Assembly: GCA_964641695.1 (NCBI GenBank) | Contig: CAZXKG010000019.1 | Span: 1 to 31,750 of the forward strand | DNA length: 31,750 bases | Reading direction: 5' to 3' | Source: RHKX01 sp964641695 | Lineage (GTDB): Bacteria > Actinomycetota > Thermoleophilia > Solirubrobacterales > 70-9 | Shown here: in pieces, positions 7,648 through 14,772 of the stretch | Position numbering within the stretch: position 1 is the stretch's first letter | Layout: every line of letters starts with the position of its first letter | Program-made: the position numbers and the translations under genes | The notes under the pieces: model-generated | The model's input: the letters and a program-made list of their open reading frames with translations, nothing else | Told to the model about the DNA's origin: nothing | Databases searched by the model: none

Positions 7648-8246
7648 CGCTCACCTCCGGCGAAGCCATCAAGCAGCCGCTCTGCGTGCCGGGCGATCAG
7701 ATCGACTTCGACGTTGACGCGGCTTCCCACCTCGGCGGCGCCGAACGTCGTCCTCTGCTTGGTCTCGGGAATCAGTGACACCTCGACGTCATTGTCGCGC
7801 AGCGCGGCGATCGTCAGGCTGACGCCATCGAGGGCGATCGAGCCCCGCTCGACCACGTACCGGGCCAGGCGCTCGGGGATCCGCACCGTCACCCGCGTCG
7901 CGAAGCCGTCGTCCTCGATCCCGACGATCTCACCGACCGCGTCGACGTGACCCTGGACGATGTGACCGCCGAGCCGATCGCTCGCCCGCAAGGCGGGCTC
8001 GAGGTTGACCTGGTCGCCGCGGCCGAGGCCGCCGAGCGTGGTCAGCTCGAGCGTCTGGTTCATCACGTCGGCGCGGAACGTGCCCGTGCCGAGCTCGGCG
8101 GCCGTCAGGCAGGCGCCGGACACCGCGATCGAGTCACCGAGCTCGAGCTCCGCGACCAGCGGCGTGCGCAGGGTGATCCGCGCCCCGCGCTCGTCGCGAT
8201 CGATCCGCTCGATCTCGCCCATCCCCGCTACCAGCCCCGTGAACAT
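7644..8246 (-). CDS. ribE: Riboflavin synthase (alpha chain)
   Basis: Riboflavin synthase dismutates two lumazine molecules into riboflavin and a pyrimidine that is recycled by RibH. The start is fixed by the family's MFTGLV N-terminus at the ATG 8244–8246, which shares one base with the ribD stop (TGATG); an ATG two codons earlier is less likely. The 200-residue protein shows the expected two lumazine-binding repeats: SIAVSGACLTAAEL in the first and SIALDGVSLTIAAL in the second, with GGHIVQGHVD between them. Coupled to ribD upstream and ribBA downstream. Confidence 0.95.
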   Translation of the reverse strand: MFTGLVAGMGEIERIDRDERGARITLRTPLVAELELGDSIAVSGACLTAAELGTGTFRADVMNQTLELTTLGGLGRGDQVNLEPALRASDRLGGHIVQGHVDAVGEIVGIEDDGFATRVTVRIPERLARYVVERGSIALDGVSLTIAALRDNDVEVSLIPETKQRTTFGAAEVGSRVNVEVDLIARHAERLLDGFAGGER

Positions 8247-9400
8247 CACCACTCCCGCATTCGAGCCCTTGCCAGCATGTCGCCCCCGATCCGCTCCCAG
8301 TCAACCGTGACGGCGCGATCCGCTCCTTCGACCCGCGCCGACCCGTCGCCGCCGAGCATCGGGCGGGCGTCGACGCCGCCCAGCAGGATCGGAGCGTAGA
8401 AGAGCCGCGCCTCGTCGATCTCGTCGGCATCCCGGAAGGCACCCGCGAGGGTAGAGCCACCCTCCAGCAGCATGCTCGTGATCGGACGCTCCCCGAGCAG
8501 CCCGAGGGCCGCGCCGACCCGCTGGGCGGGGGAGCCGTCGACGGCGATCGCCTCGACTCCCGCCTCCGCGAGCGCCGCGAGGCGATCGCGATCCGCCTCC
8601 GGCCCGGCGATGACGATCACGTCCGCCTCGCCGACGGAACGGACGAGGGCGGAGTCGAGCGGCAGGCGCGCCGAACGGTCGAAGACCACCCGTGCCGGCT
8701 GCCGCGATGCGCCGACGTCGCGCGCCGTCAGCACGGGGTCGTCGGCGAGAACGGTGTCGATTCCGACCGCGACCGCATCGACCTCGGCACGCCAGCCGTG
8801 CACCAACCGCCGGGACCGCCCGCCCGAGATCCACCTCGACTCCCCGGCAGCGCTCGTCGTGCGGCCGTCGAGGCTCACCGCGGACTTGAAGATCACCAGC
8901 GGCTTACCGGTCCGCGAATGCTTGCGGAACGGTTGGACCAGAAGCCGCGCCACGTGGGCCTGCTCCCCCCCGATCCACTCGACGCCGACGCCGGCATCCA
9001 CGAGCAGTCCCGGTCCCCGTCCCGCCGCCTTCGCGCTCGGGTCGTCGGCGCCGATCACGACCCGAGCCAACCCGGCATCGCGGACGGCGTCGGCGCAGGG
9101 AGGTTGGCGCCCGTGGTGGGCGCAGGGCTCCAGGGTCACGAACATCGTCGCCCCCCGCGGGTCGTGACCACCCTCCCGCGCGTCGGCGAGTGCCGCGGCC
9201 TCGGCGTGGAGACCGCCGTACCGGGCATGGAAGCCCTCGCCGAGCAACGCGCCGTCGGCGCCGACGATCACGGCGCCGACCATCGGGTTGGGGCTGACCG
9301 CGCCCCGACCGCGTTCCGCCAGCGCCAACGCGCGCTCCATCCAGCGGGCGTCCGACCCCTCGGTCGCGGCATCGGCCCCGCTCGAGTGTCGCTCCGTCAT
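8246..9400 (-). CDS. ribD: Bifunctional riboflavin deaminase/reductase RibD
   Basis: RibD performs two successive steps on the GTP cyclohydrolase product: deamination of the pyrimidine ring and reduction of the ribose side chain to ribityl. The 384-residue protein has the cytidine-deaminase-type zinc site in its N-terminal half (HAE at 65–67; PCAHHGRQPPC with Cys93 and Cys102). The RibD C-terminal reductase domain follows, with KSAVSLDGRT, ESRWISG and LLEGGSTLAGAF. It is the first gene of the riboflavin operon. The ATG at 9398–9400 lies nine bases after a TAGGGT box formed at the edge of a dispersed repeat. No FMN riboswitch is visible upstream. Confidence 0.95.
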   Translation of the reverse strand: MTERHSSGADAATEGSDARWMERALALAERGRGAVSPNPMVGAVIVGADGALLGEGFHARYGGLHAEAAALADAREGGHDPRGATMFVTLEPCAHHGRQPPCADAVRDAGLARVVIGADDPSAKAAGRGPGLLVDAGVGVEWIGGEQAHVARLLVQPFRKHSRTGKPLVIFKSAVSLDGRTTSAAGESRWISGGRSRRLVHGWRAEVDAVAVGIDTVLADDPVLTARDVGASRQPARVVFDRSARLPLDSALVRSVGEADVIVIAGPEADRDRLAALAEAGVEAIAVDGSPAQRVGAALGLLGERPITSMLLEGGSTLAGAFRDADEIDEARLFYAPILLGGVDARPMLGGDGSARVEGADRAVTVDWERIGGDMLARARMREW

Positions 9401-9409
9401 CCGCCCACC

Positions 9410-9415
9410 ACCCTA
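9410..9415 (-). promoter_or_regulatory. ribD –10 box (TAGGGT) joined to a repeat end
   Basis: On the minus strand the repeat end GGAATCGACCATC runs directly into TAGGGT, which is followed by nine bases and the ribD ATG. The same junction (repeat end + TANNNT) occurs before the zinc-ribbon gene and metK, which supports a promoter at this site. Confidence 0.45.
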
Positions 9416-9488
9416 GATGGTCGATTCCAAATGACGTGCTTCCGGGGGGTGCGGGAATTTGGGATCAACCATCCAGATGGTCGATTCC
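9416..9488. repeat. Dispersed inverted-end element, copy 1 (upstream of ribD)
   Basis: The element begins with GATGGTCGATTCC (9416–9428), continues three bases later with the core TGACGTGCTTCCGGGGG (9432–9448), and closes with the inverse end GGGATCAACCATCC (9461–9474). A second GATGGTCGATTCC follows directly (9476–9488). The copy at 20246–20318 has the same ends and an identical 17-base core, in the opposite orientation. Function unknown: it could be a paired operator, a MITE-like repeat, or a promoter-associated element. Confidence 0.75.
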
Positions 9489-9511
9489 ACGCAAAGCGGT
9501 GGGGCCAGAAG

Positions 9512-9531
9512 TTGATTGACAAGTCAGTCAA
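9512..9531. promoter_or_regulatory. TetR-type operator palindrome with overlapping TTGACA
   Basis: TTGATTGAC-AA-GTCAGTCAA is a 20-base palindrome with eight of nine pairs matching. Its size and TGAC/GTCA half-sites resemble operators of TetR-family repressors. A perfect TTGACA –35 hexamer (plus strand, 9516–9521) lies inside it, but no good –10 is seen 16–18 bases on. A separate TATCCT at 9596–9601 could be the antiporter –10. No regulator gene lies nearby, so the regulator is unknown. It probably serves the antiporter, 110 bases downstream; ribD on the other strand is equally close. Confidence 0.5.
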
Positions 9532-9640
9532 TACCTGAATCGTAGCTGTTCAAGCGCTTCGCGAGGACAAGTCACGTCCGTTGCACGCTCACAACTATCC
9601 TTGCCTCCCTGCCGACCCCGAACTAGGAGCCTCCCGCCGA

Positions 9641-11437
9641 GTGTCAGACGCAGAGCTGATTCTGATCGGAGGACTGCTGCTCGCGGCCGGAACCGCGGCA
9701 GCGATGATCGCCGATCGGATGCGGGTCCCCGGACTGCTCCTGTTCCTCGGCCTGGGCATGATCGTCGGCAGCGACGGACTCGGCCACGTCCCCTTCGACG
9801 ACGTCGAGCTGACCCACACGCTGGGAACGATCGGGCTCGTCCTCATCCTCTTCGAGGGCGGGCTGGCAGCCGGGTGGCGGGAGATCCGTCCCGTGATCAA
9901 GTCGGCGATCTCGCTGGCGATCCTGGGAACGCTGATCACCGCCGTGATCGCCGCGGCCGCGGCCGCATGGCTCTTCGAGCTGGGGACGCTGGAGGCGCTG
10001 ATCGTCGGCTCGGCCGTCGCGGCCACCGACAGCGCGGCGATCTTCGCCGTCCTGCGCGGCTCGACCCTGCGACGAAGGCTCGCCCGGACGCTCGAGGGGG
10101 AGTCGGGGATGAACGACCCGATCGCGGTCCTGCTCGTCACCGGCTTCATCGCCTGGATCGAGAACCCCGGCTACGGGATCCTCGACATGGGTGCGGAGTT
10201 CATGGCCGAGCTGCTGATCGGAGGTCTGATCGGGATCGCGGTCGGCGTTCTCGCGCGCGAGGCGTTCCGGCGCCTGGAGCTTCCGACCCCGGGCCTGTAC
10301 CCGGTCGCCTCGATCGCCGCGGCCGCGATCACCTACTCGCTCGCCGACCTCTCACACGGCTCCGGCTTCCTGGCCGTCTACCTGACGGGGCTGGTGCTGG
10401 GCACCGGCATCGTCCCGGCCCGTAGCACCATCACCGCGTTCCATCAGGGTCTCGGCTGGGTCGCGCAGATCGGTCTCTTCTTCGTCCTCGGCCTCCTCGT
10501 CGTGCCGAGCGAGCTGATCGACGTCGCCTTCGAGGGCACCGCGCTGGCGCTGGCGATCATCTTCGTCGCCAGACCGGCGGCGACCCTGATCGCCAGCCAG
10601 GTCGACGACTTCCTCTTCAGGGAGCGGATCATGCTCGCCTGGGCCGGCCTGAGGGGAGCGGTGCCGATCTGGCTCGCCACCCTGCCCGTGCTCGCCGGTA
10701 TAGCCGGGAGCGAGCAGCTCTTCAACATCGCCTTCTTCGTCGTCGTCAGCTCAACCTTGATCCAGGGCTTCACGTTCGAGCCGCTGGCGCAGAAGCTCGG
10801 GCTCACCACCGGCGAAGCCGCCCTTCCCCAGACCGTCGTCGAGACCGGCAGGATCCAGGAGCTGGGCGGGGACGTCCTCGCGGTCCGGCTCGAGCCGCAG
10901 CATGCCGCCGTCGGGCACATGATCAAGGAGCTGGGGCTGCCGAGGGAGGCGCTCGTCAACCTGATCGTCCGCGACGGCGAGGCCATCCTCCCTCGGGGCT
11001 CGACGTTGATCGAGGCGGGAGACGAGCTGCACGTGCTGGTTCGGCGCGAGAACCGCCGTCAGGTCAGCCGCCTGATCAAGACCTGGCGCGAAGGTCCGAT
11101 CGAGGGCCCGCCGACGCCGGAGATGGGCCTTCGCGGCGCACCATCGATCTTCACCGTCCGCCCGACCCGCCCCAGCGACGGCGACACGGGCTCGCCGACC
11201 ATCCTCGACGGGGTCAAGGTCGCGACCGTGCTGCGAACCCGCAGCGACGTACCGGCAGCCGTCTCGCAGCTCGTCGACGGCCGGTTCGCGGTGACCGGCC
11301 CGAGGCTGGTGGCGATCGGCGGCAGCCGGAACCTCTCACGATGGTGCACCGAGCGGGCCGAGCGAGGAGACGTGACCCCACAGGATCGCGCCTGGCTGCA
11401 GGAAGCGATCGGGACGATCGACGCCCCCGGCCGCTAG
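9641..11437 (+). CDS. K+/H+ (or Na+/H+) antiporter, CPA1 NhaP2/CvrA-like with TrkA-C domain
   Basis: An integral membrane cation/proton antiporter. The start GTG at 9641 has AGGAG eleven bases upstream (9625–9629); a TTG at 9581 is open in the same frame but less likely. From GTG the protein is 598 residues. The first ~390 form about a dozen hydrophobic helices with the CPA1 signatures AVAATDSAAIFAVL and ESGMNDPIAVLL (Asn158, Asp159), the ion-binding region. A cytosolic TrkA-C/RCK domain (about 411–485, LAVRLEPQHAAVGHMIKELGL) and a ~100-residue C-terminal tail resemble NhaP2, which favours K+/H+ exchange regulated by a cytosolic ligand. Ion specificity is inferred. It is one of only two plus-strand genes and splits the usual rpe–ribD neighbourhood; its stop abuts the rpe stop. 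Confidence 0.88.
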   Translation: MSDAELILIGGLLLAAGTAAAMIADRMRVPGLLLFLGLGMIVGSDGLGHVPFDDVELTHTLGTIGLVLILFEGGLAAGWREIRPVIKSAISLAILGTLITAVIAAAAAAWLFELGTLEALIVGSAVAATDSAAIFAVLRGSTLRRRLARTLEGESGMNDPIAVLLVTGFIAWIENPGYGILDMGAEFMAELLIGGLIGIAVGVLAREAFRRLELPTPGLYPVASIAAAAITYSLADLSHGSGFLAVYLTGLVLGTGIVPARSTITAFHQGLGWVAQIGLFFVLGLLVVPSELIDVAFEGTALALAIIFVARPAATLIASQVDDFLFRERIMLAWAGLRGAVPIWLATLPVLAGIAGSEQLFNIAFFVVVSSTLIQGFTFEPLAQKLGLTTGEAALPQTVVETGRIQELGGDVLAVRLEPQHAAVGHMIKELGLPREALVNLIVRDGEAILPRGSTLIEAGDELHVLVRRENRRQVSRLIKTWREGPIEGPPTPEMGLRGAPSIFTVRPTRPSDGDTGSPTILDGVKVATVLRTRSDVPAAVSQLVDGRFAVTGPRLVAIGGSRNLSRWCTERAERGDVTPQDRAWLQEAIGTIDAPGR

Positions 11438-12103
11438 TCAGGCGATCGCGTCCGCGATCGCCTTGAAAGCGGTGCCGGGGTCGTCGCCCCCGAACACCGC
11501 CGACCCGGCGACGAACAGCTCACACCCCGCGGCAGCCACGGCCGGCGCCGTGCTCGGGTCGATGCCGCCGTCGATCTCGAGCGCGGCCTTCGGGGCGAGC
11601 GCCCGCATCGCCGCAACCTTGGCAGCTGAGCTGGGGATGAACTTCTGCCCTCCCCAGCCGGGGTTGACGCTCATGCAGAGCAGCAGATCGCAGTCGGCGG
11701 CGATCGCCGACAACGCGTCGACCGGGGTTCCGGGGTTGATCGCGACGCCCGCCCAGCAGCCGGCCTCGTGGATCGCCCCGACGAGCCGGTGGATGTGCGC
11801 CGTCGCTTCCAGGTGAACGGTGATCGAGTCCGCCCCCGCCCTGGCGAACTCCCCGACCTGAGCCTCCGGCCGGTTGATCATCAGGTGGCAGTCGAGCTTC
11901 GCGCCGGCATCGTGGACCTGCTCGGCGAGCGCGGCCACGATCAGGGGACCGATCGTGATCGGCGGGACGAAGTCGCCGTCCATGACGTCGACGTGGATCA
12001 CCTCGGCCCCGGCGTCGATCACCTCCTGAACCTGTGCGCCGAGGCGGGCGAAGTCGGCCGAGAGGATCGAGGGCGCGACGTGGCGGCCTGAGGGAAGCGA
12101 CAT
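11438..12103 (-). CDS. rpe: Ribulose-phosphate 3-epimerase
   Basis: Rpe interconverts ribulose 5-phosphate and xylulose 5-phosphate in the pentose phosphate pathway; ribulose 5-phosphate is also the substrate of RibBA encoded nearby. The 221-residue TIM barrel is of standard length. VIHVDVMDGDFVPPITIGP (His37, Asp39) and DCHLMI supply metal ligands, and ALEIDGGID the late catalytic Asp. The ATG at 12101–12103 is seven bases after TAGGTT (12111–12116), so rpe may have its own leaderless promoter. Its stop directly touches that of the convergent antiporter, with no room for a terminator. Confidence 0.96.
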   Translation of the reverse strand: MSLPSGRHVAPSILSADFARLGAQVQEVIDAGAEVIHVDVMDGDFVPPITIGPLIVAALAEQVHDAGAKLDCHLMINRPEAQVGEFARAGADSITVHLEATAHIHRLVGAIHEAGCWAGVAINPGTPVDALSAIAADCDLLLCMSVNPGWGGQKFIPSSAAKVAAMRALAPKAALEIDGGIDPSTAPAVAAAGCELFVAGSAVFGGDDPGTAFKAIADAIA

Positions 12104-12110
12104 GGTGGGA

Positions 12111-12116
12111 AACCTA
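12111..12116 (-). promoter_or_regulatory. rpe –10 box (TAGGTT)
   Basis: TAGGTT on the minus strand ends seven bases before the rpe ATG, in the 39-base gap between the zinc-ribbon gene and rpe. No Shine–Dalgarno sequence is evident. Supported mainly by the same spacing at other genes in the window. Confidence 0.4.
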
Positions 12117-12142
12117 CCCGGCGGGGAAGCGGACGGAGGCGC

Positions 12143-12376
12143 TCAGATCGGGCTCAGCATCGAGGTTCCACACTCCTGACAGCGCAGATCCTGCTCGGTG
12201 CTCATCCGCGCGATCGTCTGGTGGGTGCCGCATCCGGGGCATTGGGAGACCAGCTCGAAGCGCTGCAGGCAGTTGACGCAGCGAAACCGGCCGGGGAGCT
12301 GGGTCGGCCGCAGCCACGGCTCCCCACAACCGGGACAGGATGGACGGGAGGAGGTGCCGGGTTCAGCCGAGCTCAC
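12143..12376 (-). CDS. Small double zinc-ribbon protein of unknown function
   Basis: A 77-residue protein with four CxxC knuckles, CPGC (14–17), CVNC (33–36), CPGC (46–49) and CQEC (66–69), arranged as two consecutive four-cysteine zinc ribbons. No catalytic domain, signal peptide or membrane segment is present. Such modules bind nucleic acid or other proteins; I do not recognise a named family. It starts with GTG at 12374–12376, six bases after a TACGAT box that joins a copy of the dispersed repeat. It lies between rsmB and rpe on the same strand, so a role linked to RNA or translation is possible but unproven. Regular zinc-ribbon spacing and codon usage make it a real gene. Confidence 0.75.
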   Translation of the reverse strand: MSSAEPGTSSRPSCPGCGEPWLRPTQLPGRFRCVNCLQRFELVSQCPGCGTHQTIARMSTEQDLRCQECGTSMLSPI

Positions 12377-12382
12377 GCCGCC

Positions 12383-12388
12383 ATCGTA
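12383..12388 (-). promoter_or_regulatory. –10 box (TACGAT) of the zinc-ribbon gene
   Basis: TACGAT on the minus strand ends six bases before the GTG start, the spacing expected if transcription starts at the start codon. It directly follows the repeat end GAGATCAACCATC, as at ribD and metK. Confidence 0.45.
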
Positions 12389-12420
12389 GATGGTTGATCT
12401 CGGATGACCGCGCCCTCGAG
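12389..12420. repeat. Dispersed inverted-end element, degenerate copy 2
   Basis: GATGGTTGATCTC (12389–12401) matches the element end, followed by GGATGACCGCGCCCTCGAG, which resembles the GGATGACGCGCCCCCGGAAG interior of the metK copy after a short deletion. The far inverted end is not recognisable, so this is a decayed or partial copy. Confidence 0.5.
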
Positions 12421-12440
12421 CATGCCCGTCGAGCCATCGA

Positions 12441-12458
12441 CGCCTCGCCCGCGAGGCG
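12441..12458 (-). terminator. Candidate hairpin terminator after rsmB
   Basis: A perfect seven-pair stem with a four-base loop (CGCCTCG-CCCG-CGAGGCG on the plus strand) lies 11 bases beyond the rsmB stop. There is no U-tract. It would end the priA–def–fmt–rsmB transcript before the zinc-ribbon promoter. Confidence 0.45.
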
Positions 12459-12469
12459 CAGCGCCCGTC

Positions 12470-13834
12470 TCACGCCTCGCGGCGTAGCTCCGCGACGAAG
12501 AACCCGTCGGTGCCGTCGCGGTCGTTGCGGGTCTGCAGGAAGCGCCCGTCGCTGGGCGAGGCGAGCGTCGGCTGCCGCTCGGCGAGGTCAACCGGGGTGA
12601 GGCCGCCGGCGCTGAGAGCGCGCTCGACGACTCCCTCGTTCTCCGCCGCCGAGATCGTGCAGGTGGAGTAGACGATCCTGCCGCCGGGGCGGACCGATCT
12701 CGCGGCCGTCTCGAGGATTCGCTCGGCAAGCGCCGCCATCCGCTCGATCTCCTCGGGACCCCGTCGCCAGCGCGAGTCCGGCCGCGAGGCGAGTGTCCCG
12801 AGCCCGGAGCACGGCGGATCGACGAGCACCGCGTCGAAGCCCGCCTGCGGCGGGCGGAAGTCGACCGCATCCGCGCAGACCACCTCCGCATCGCCCGCGC
12901 CGAGGGCGGCGAGCATCGCCGCGAGCTCGCGAGCGCGACCCTCGTCACGCTCGACCGCGACCAGTCCCGCGCCGCCGCCGAGCGCCGTGGCGATCTGCCC
13001 GGCCTTGATCCCCGGGCCTGCGCAGAGGTCGAGGACGCGCTCCCCCGGCCGCGCCGCGAGGATCTCGCCGACCATCGCCGAGGCCCGCGACTGCGGAACC
13101 AGGTCCCCGGAGCCGACGAGGTCCTCGACAGCCCCCCAGTCTCCGCCGTGAACCACGATCGAGCCGGCCGGATGCGGGGGCGGACCCAAGTCGCCGGCGA
13201 TCGCGTCGACGCCCAGCGTGCGCAATCGATCGAGAGCCGTCGTGGCCTCATGCCTCTCGACCACGCGGAACGCGCGCTCCGGCGGCTCGTTGATCGCCGC
13301 CAGCAGAGATCTGGCCGCCTCGTCGCCAAGCTGCTCCCACCAGAGGGCGGCGATCCATTCCGGGATGGAGAAGACGATCGACGCGGCGGCGGGATCGAGG
13401 GCACGGGAAGGGTCGAACAGCGCCTTCAGCTCTGCCCGCTCGCGCGCCGCCCGACGGAGGACGGCGTTGACCATCCCAGAGCCGCGGCGGCGGCCACCCT
13501 TCCCCTTGGCGAGACCCACAGCCTGATCGACGATCGCGTGCTCGCCGTCGGCGGCGGTGAAGAGGAGCTCGTAGAGGCCGAGCCGCAGCGCCGCGCGCAG
13601 CGGCGGGTCGATCCGCTTCATCCGTCGTCCGGCGAGCTTCTCCGCGACGTGGTCGCAACTGCCGCGACGCTGCACGGCGCCGTAGGCGAGCGACTGCGCG
13701 CGAGCGCGGTCGCGACCCGTCAGCCCGCGGCGCTCGGCCGCGGCCCGCAGAGCGCGGTCGGCCCAGGCATCGTCCTCGAAGACCCTTCGCAGCGTCTCGA
13801 AAGCCGCGGACCTCGGCCCGGTCGGGGCACTCAC
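12470..13834 (-). CDS. rsmB: 16S rRNA (cytosine967-C5)-methyltransferase RsmB
   Basis: RsmB (Sun/Fmu) methylates C5 of C967 in 16S rRNA. The 454-residue protein has the NusB-like RNA-binding domain in its first ~140 residues (AAFETLRRVFEDDAWADRAL … AIVDQAVGLAK … VNAVLRR). A SAM-dependent methyltransferase domain follows, with VLDLCAGPGIKAGQIA, the VDPPCSGLG motif (Cys342) and YSTCTI with the nucleophile (Cys392). Both catalytic cysteines are present. The GTG start at 13832–13834 overlaps the fmt stop as GTGA, so translation is coupled to fmt. Order priA–def–fmt–rsmB is classic. Confidence 0.96.
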   Translation of the reverse strand: MSAPTGPRSAAFETLRRVFEDDAWADRALRAAAERRGLTGRDRARAQSLAYGAVQRRGSCDHVAEKLAGRRMKRIDPPLRAALRLGLYELLFTAADGEHAIVDQAVGLAKGKGGRRRGSGMVNAVLRRAARERAELKALFDPSRALDPAAASIVFSIPEWIAALWWEQLGDEAARSLLAAINEPPERAFRVVERHEATTALDRLRTLGVDAIAGDLGPPPHPAGSIVVHGGDWGAVEDLVGSGDLVPQSRASAMVGEILAARPGERVLDLCAGPGIKAGQIATALGGGAGLVAVERDEGRARELAAMLAALGAGDAEVVCADAVDFRPPQAGFDAVLVDPPCSGLGTLASRPDSRWRRGPEEIERMAALAERILETAARSVRPGGRIVYSTCTISAAENEGVVERALSAGGLTPVDLAERQPTLASPSDGRFLQTRNDRDGTDGFFVAELRREA

Positions 13835-14772
13835 TCGGGGCCCGTCGCGGGACCGCCGGGGACGCCCCTGCCGCGAAGGAAGGCGGCGGCGGCCATCCAG
13901 CGCTTGCCGGGAGGCTGGAGCGTGGAGAAGCCGACCGCGGTCCCCGCGCCGCAGCCGAGCATCAGCAACGACCCGTCCTCGGAGGGGCCGAGCTCGCCGA
14001 CCCCCAACCGCGAGGCCGCGCCCGGCTCCAGCCGTGGATCGCGCACCCCGAGGCGCTCACCGCCGGCGAGCACGAGGTGGGCGCCGATGTGCGGGGTCAG
14101 CGCCCGGACGCGGCGAGAGACCGAGATCGCGTCCTCGGCCGGATCGACCCGGCGCTCGGCCGCTGTGATCTTCTCCGCGTAGGTGACGCCGTCCTCCGCC
14201 TGCGGCACGAGCTCGAGTTGGGCCGCCGACGACGCGCGCAGCGCCATGGCGAGGGCGTCGGCGCCAAGCGCGGCCAGGCGGCGGGAAAGCGTGCCGTAGT
14301 CATCGCCAGCGCCCACCTCGACCTCCTCGACGATCGCCACCGGCCCCTCGTCGAGCCCTTCGCTGAGCCGCATCACGCAGACGCCGGTGCGCTCGTCTCC
14401 GGCGATGATCGCGCGTTCGATCGGCGCCGCCCCGCGCCAGCGCGGCAGCAGCGAGGGATGCACGTTGAGCATCGGCATCGCATCGAGCAGGTCCTTGCCG
14501 ATGAGCTGACCGAACGCGCACACGGTGGCCGCCTCGAAGCCGCCGCCGAGGAGGATCTCCCGCGATTCGTCTGCGTTGACCGAAGCGGTCTGGTGGAGGT
14601 CGATCCCGAGCTCGCGCGCCGCGGCGGCGACCGCTGGAGAGCTGAGCTTGCGGCCTCGGCCCGCCGGGCGATCGAGCGGGGTCACGACCAGCGCCGGGCC
14701 CTGCCCGAGATCGACGATGCGACGAAGGACTACGGCCGCGAACTCGGAGGTGCCCAGGTAGGCGTGCCTCAC
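13831..14772 (-). CDS. fmt: Methionyl-tRNA formyltransferase
   Basis: Fmt formylates initiator Met-tRNA using 10-formyl-tetrahydrofolate, the counterpart of the deformylase encoded just upstream. I set the start at the GTG 14770–14772: the protein then begins VRHAYLGTSEFAAVVL, as in the family, and the codon overlaps the def stop as GTGA. The reading frame is open ~100 codons further upstream but that part is a shadow of def. Length is 313 residues, normal. The formyltransferase triad is visible as NVHPSLLPRWRG (Asn103, His105) and GLDEGP (Asp141); the C-terminal tRNA-binding domain follows. Confidence 0.95.
   Translation of the reverse strand: MRHAYLGTSEFAAVVLRRIVDLGQGPALVVTPLDRPAGRGRKLSSPAVAAAARELGIDLHQTASVNADESREILLGGGFEAATVCAFGQLIGKDLLDAMPMLNVHPSLLPRWRGAAPIERAIIAGDERTGVCVMRLSEGLDEGPVAIVEEVEVGAGDDYGTLSRRLAALGADALAMALRASSAAQLELVPQAEDGVTYAEKITAAERRVDPAEDAISVSRRVRALTPHIGAHLVLAGGERLGVRDPRLEPGAASRLGVGELGPSEDGSLLMLGCGAGTAVGFSTLQPPGKRWMAAAAFLRGRGVPGGPATGPE

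Noticed and set aside
9401..9580. FMN riboswitch (RFN element) upstream of ribD
   Set aside because: The conserved RFN segments are absent; the region is filled by the dispersed repeat, and the promoter box lies only nine bases from the start.
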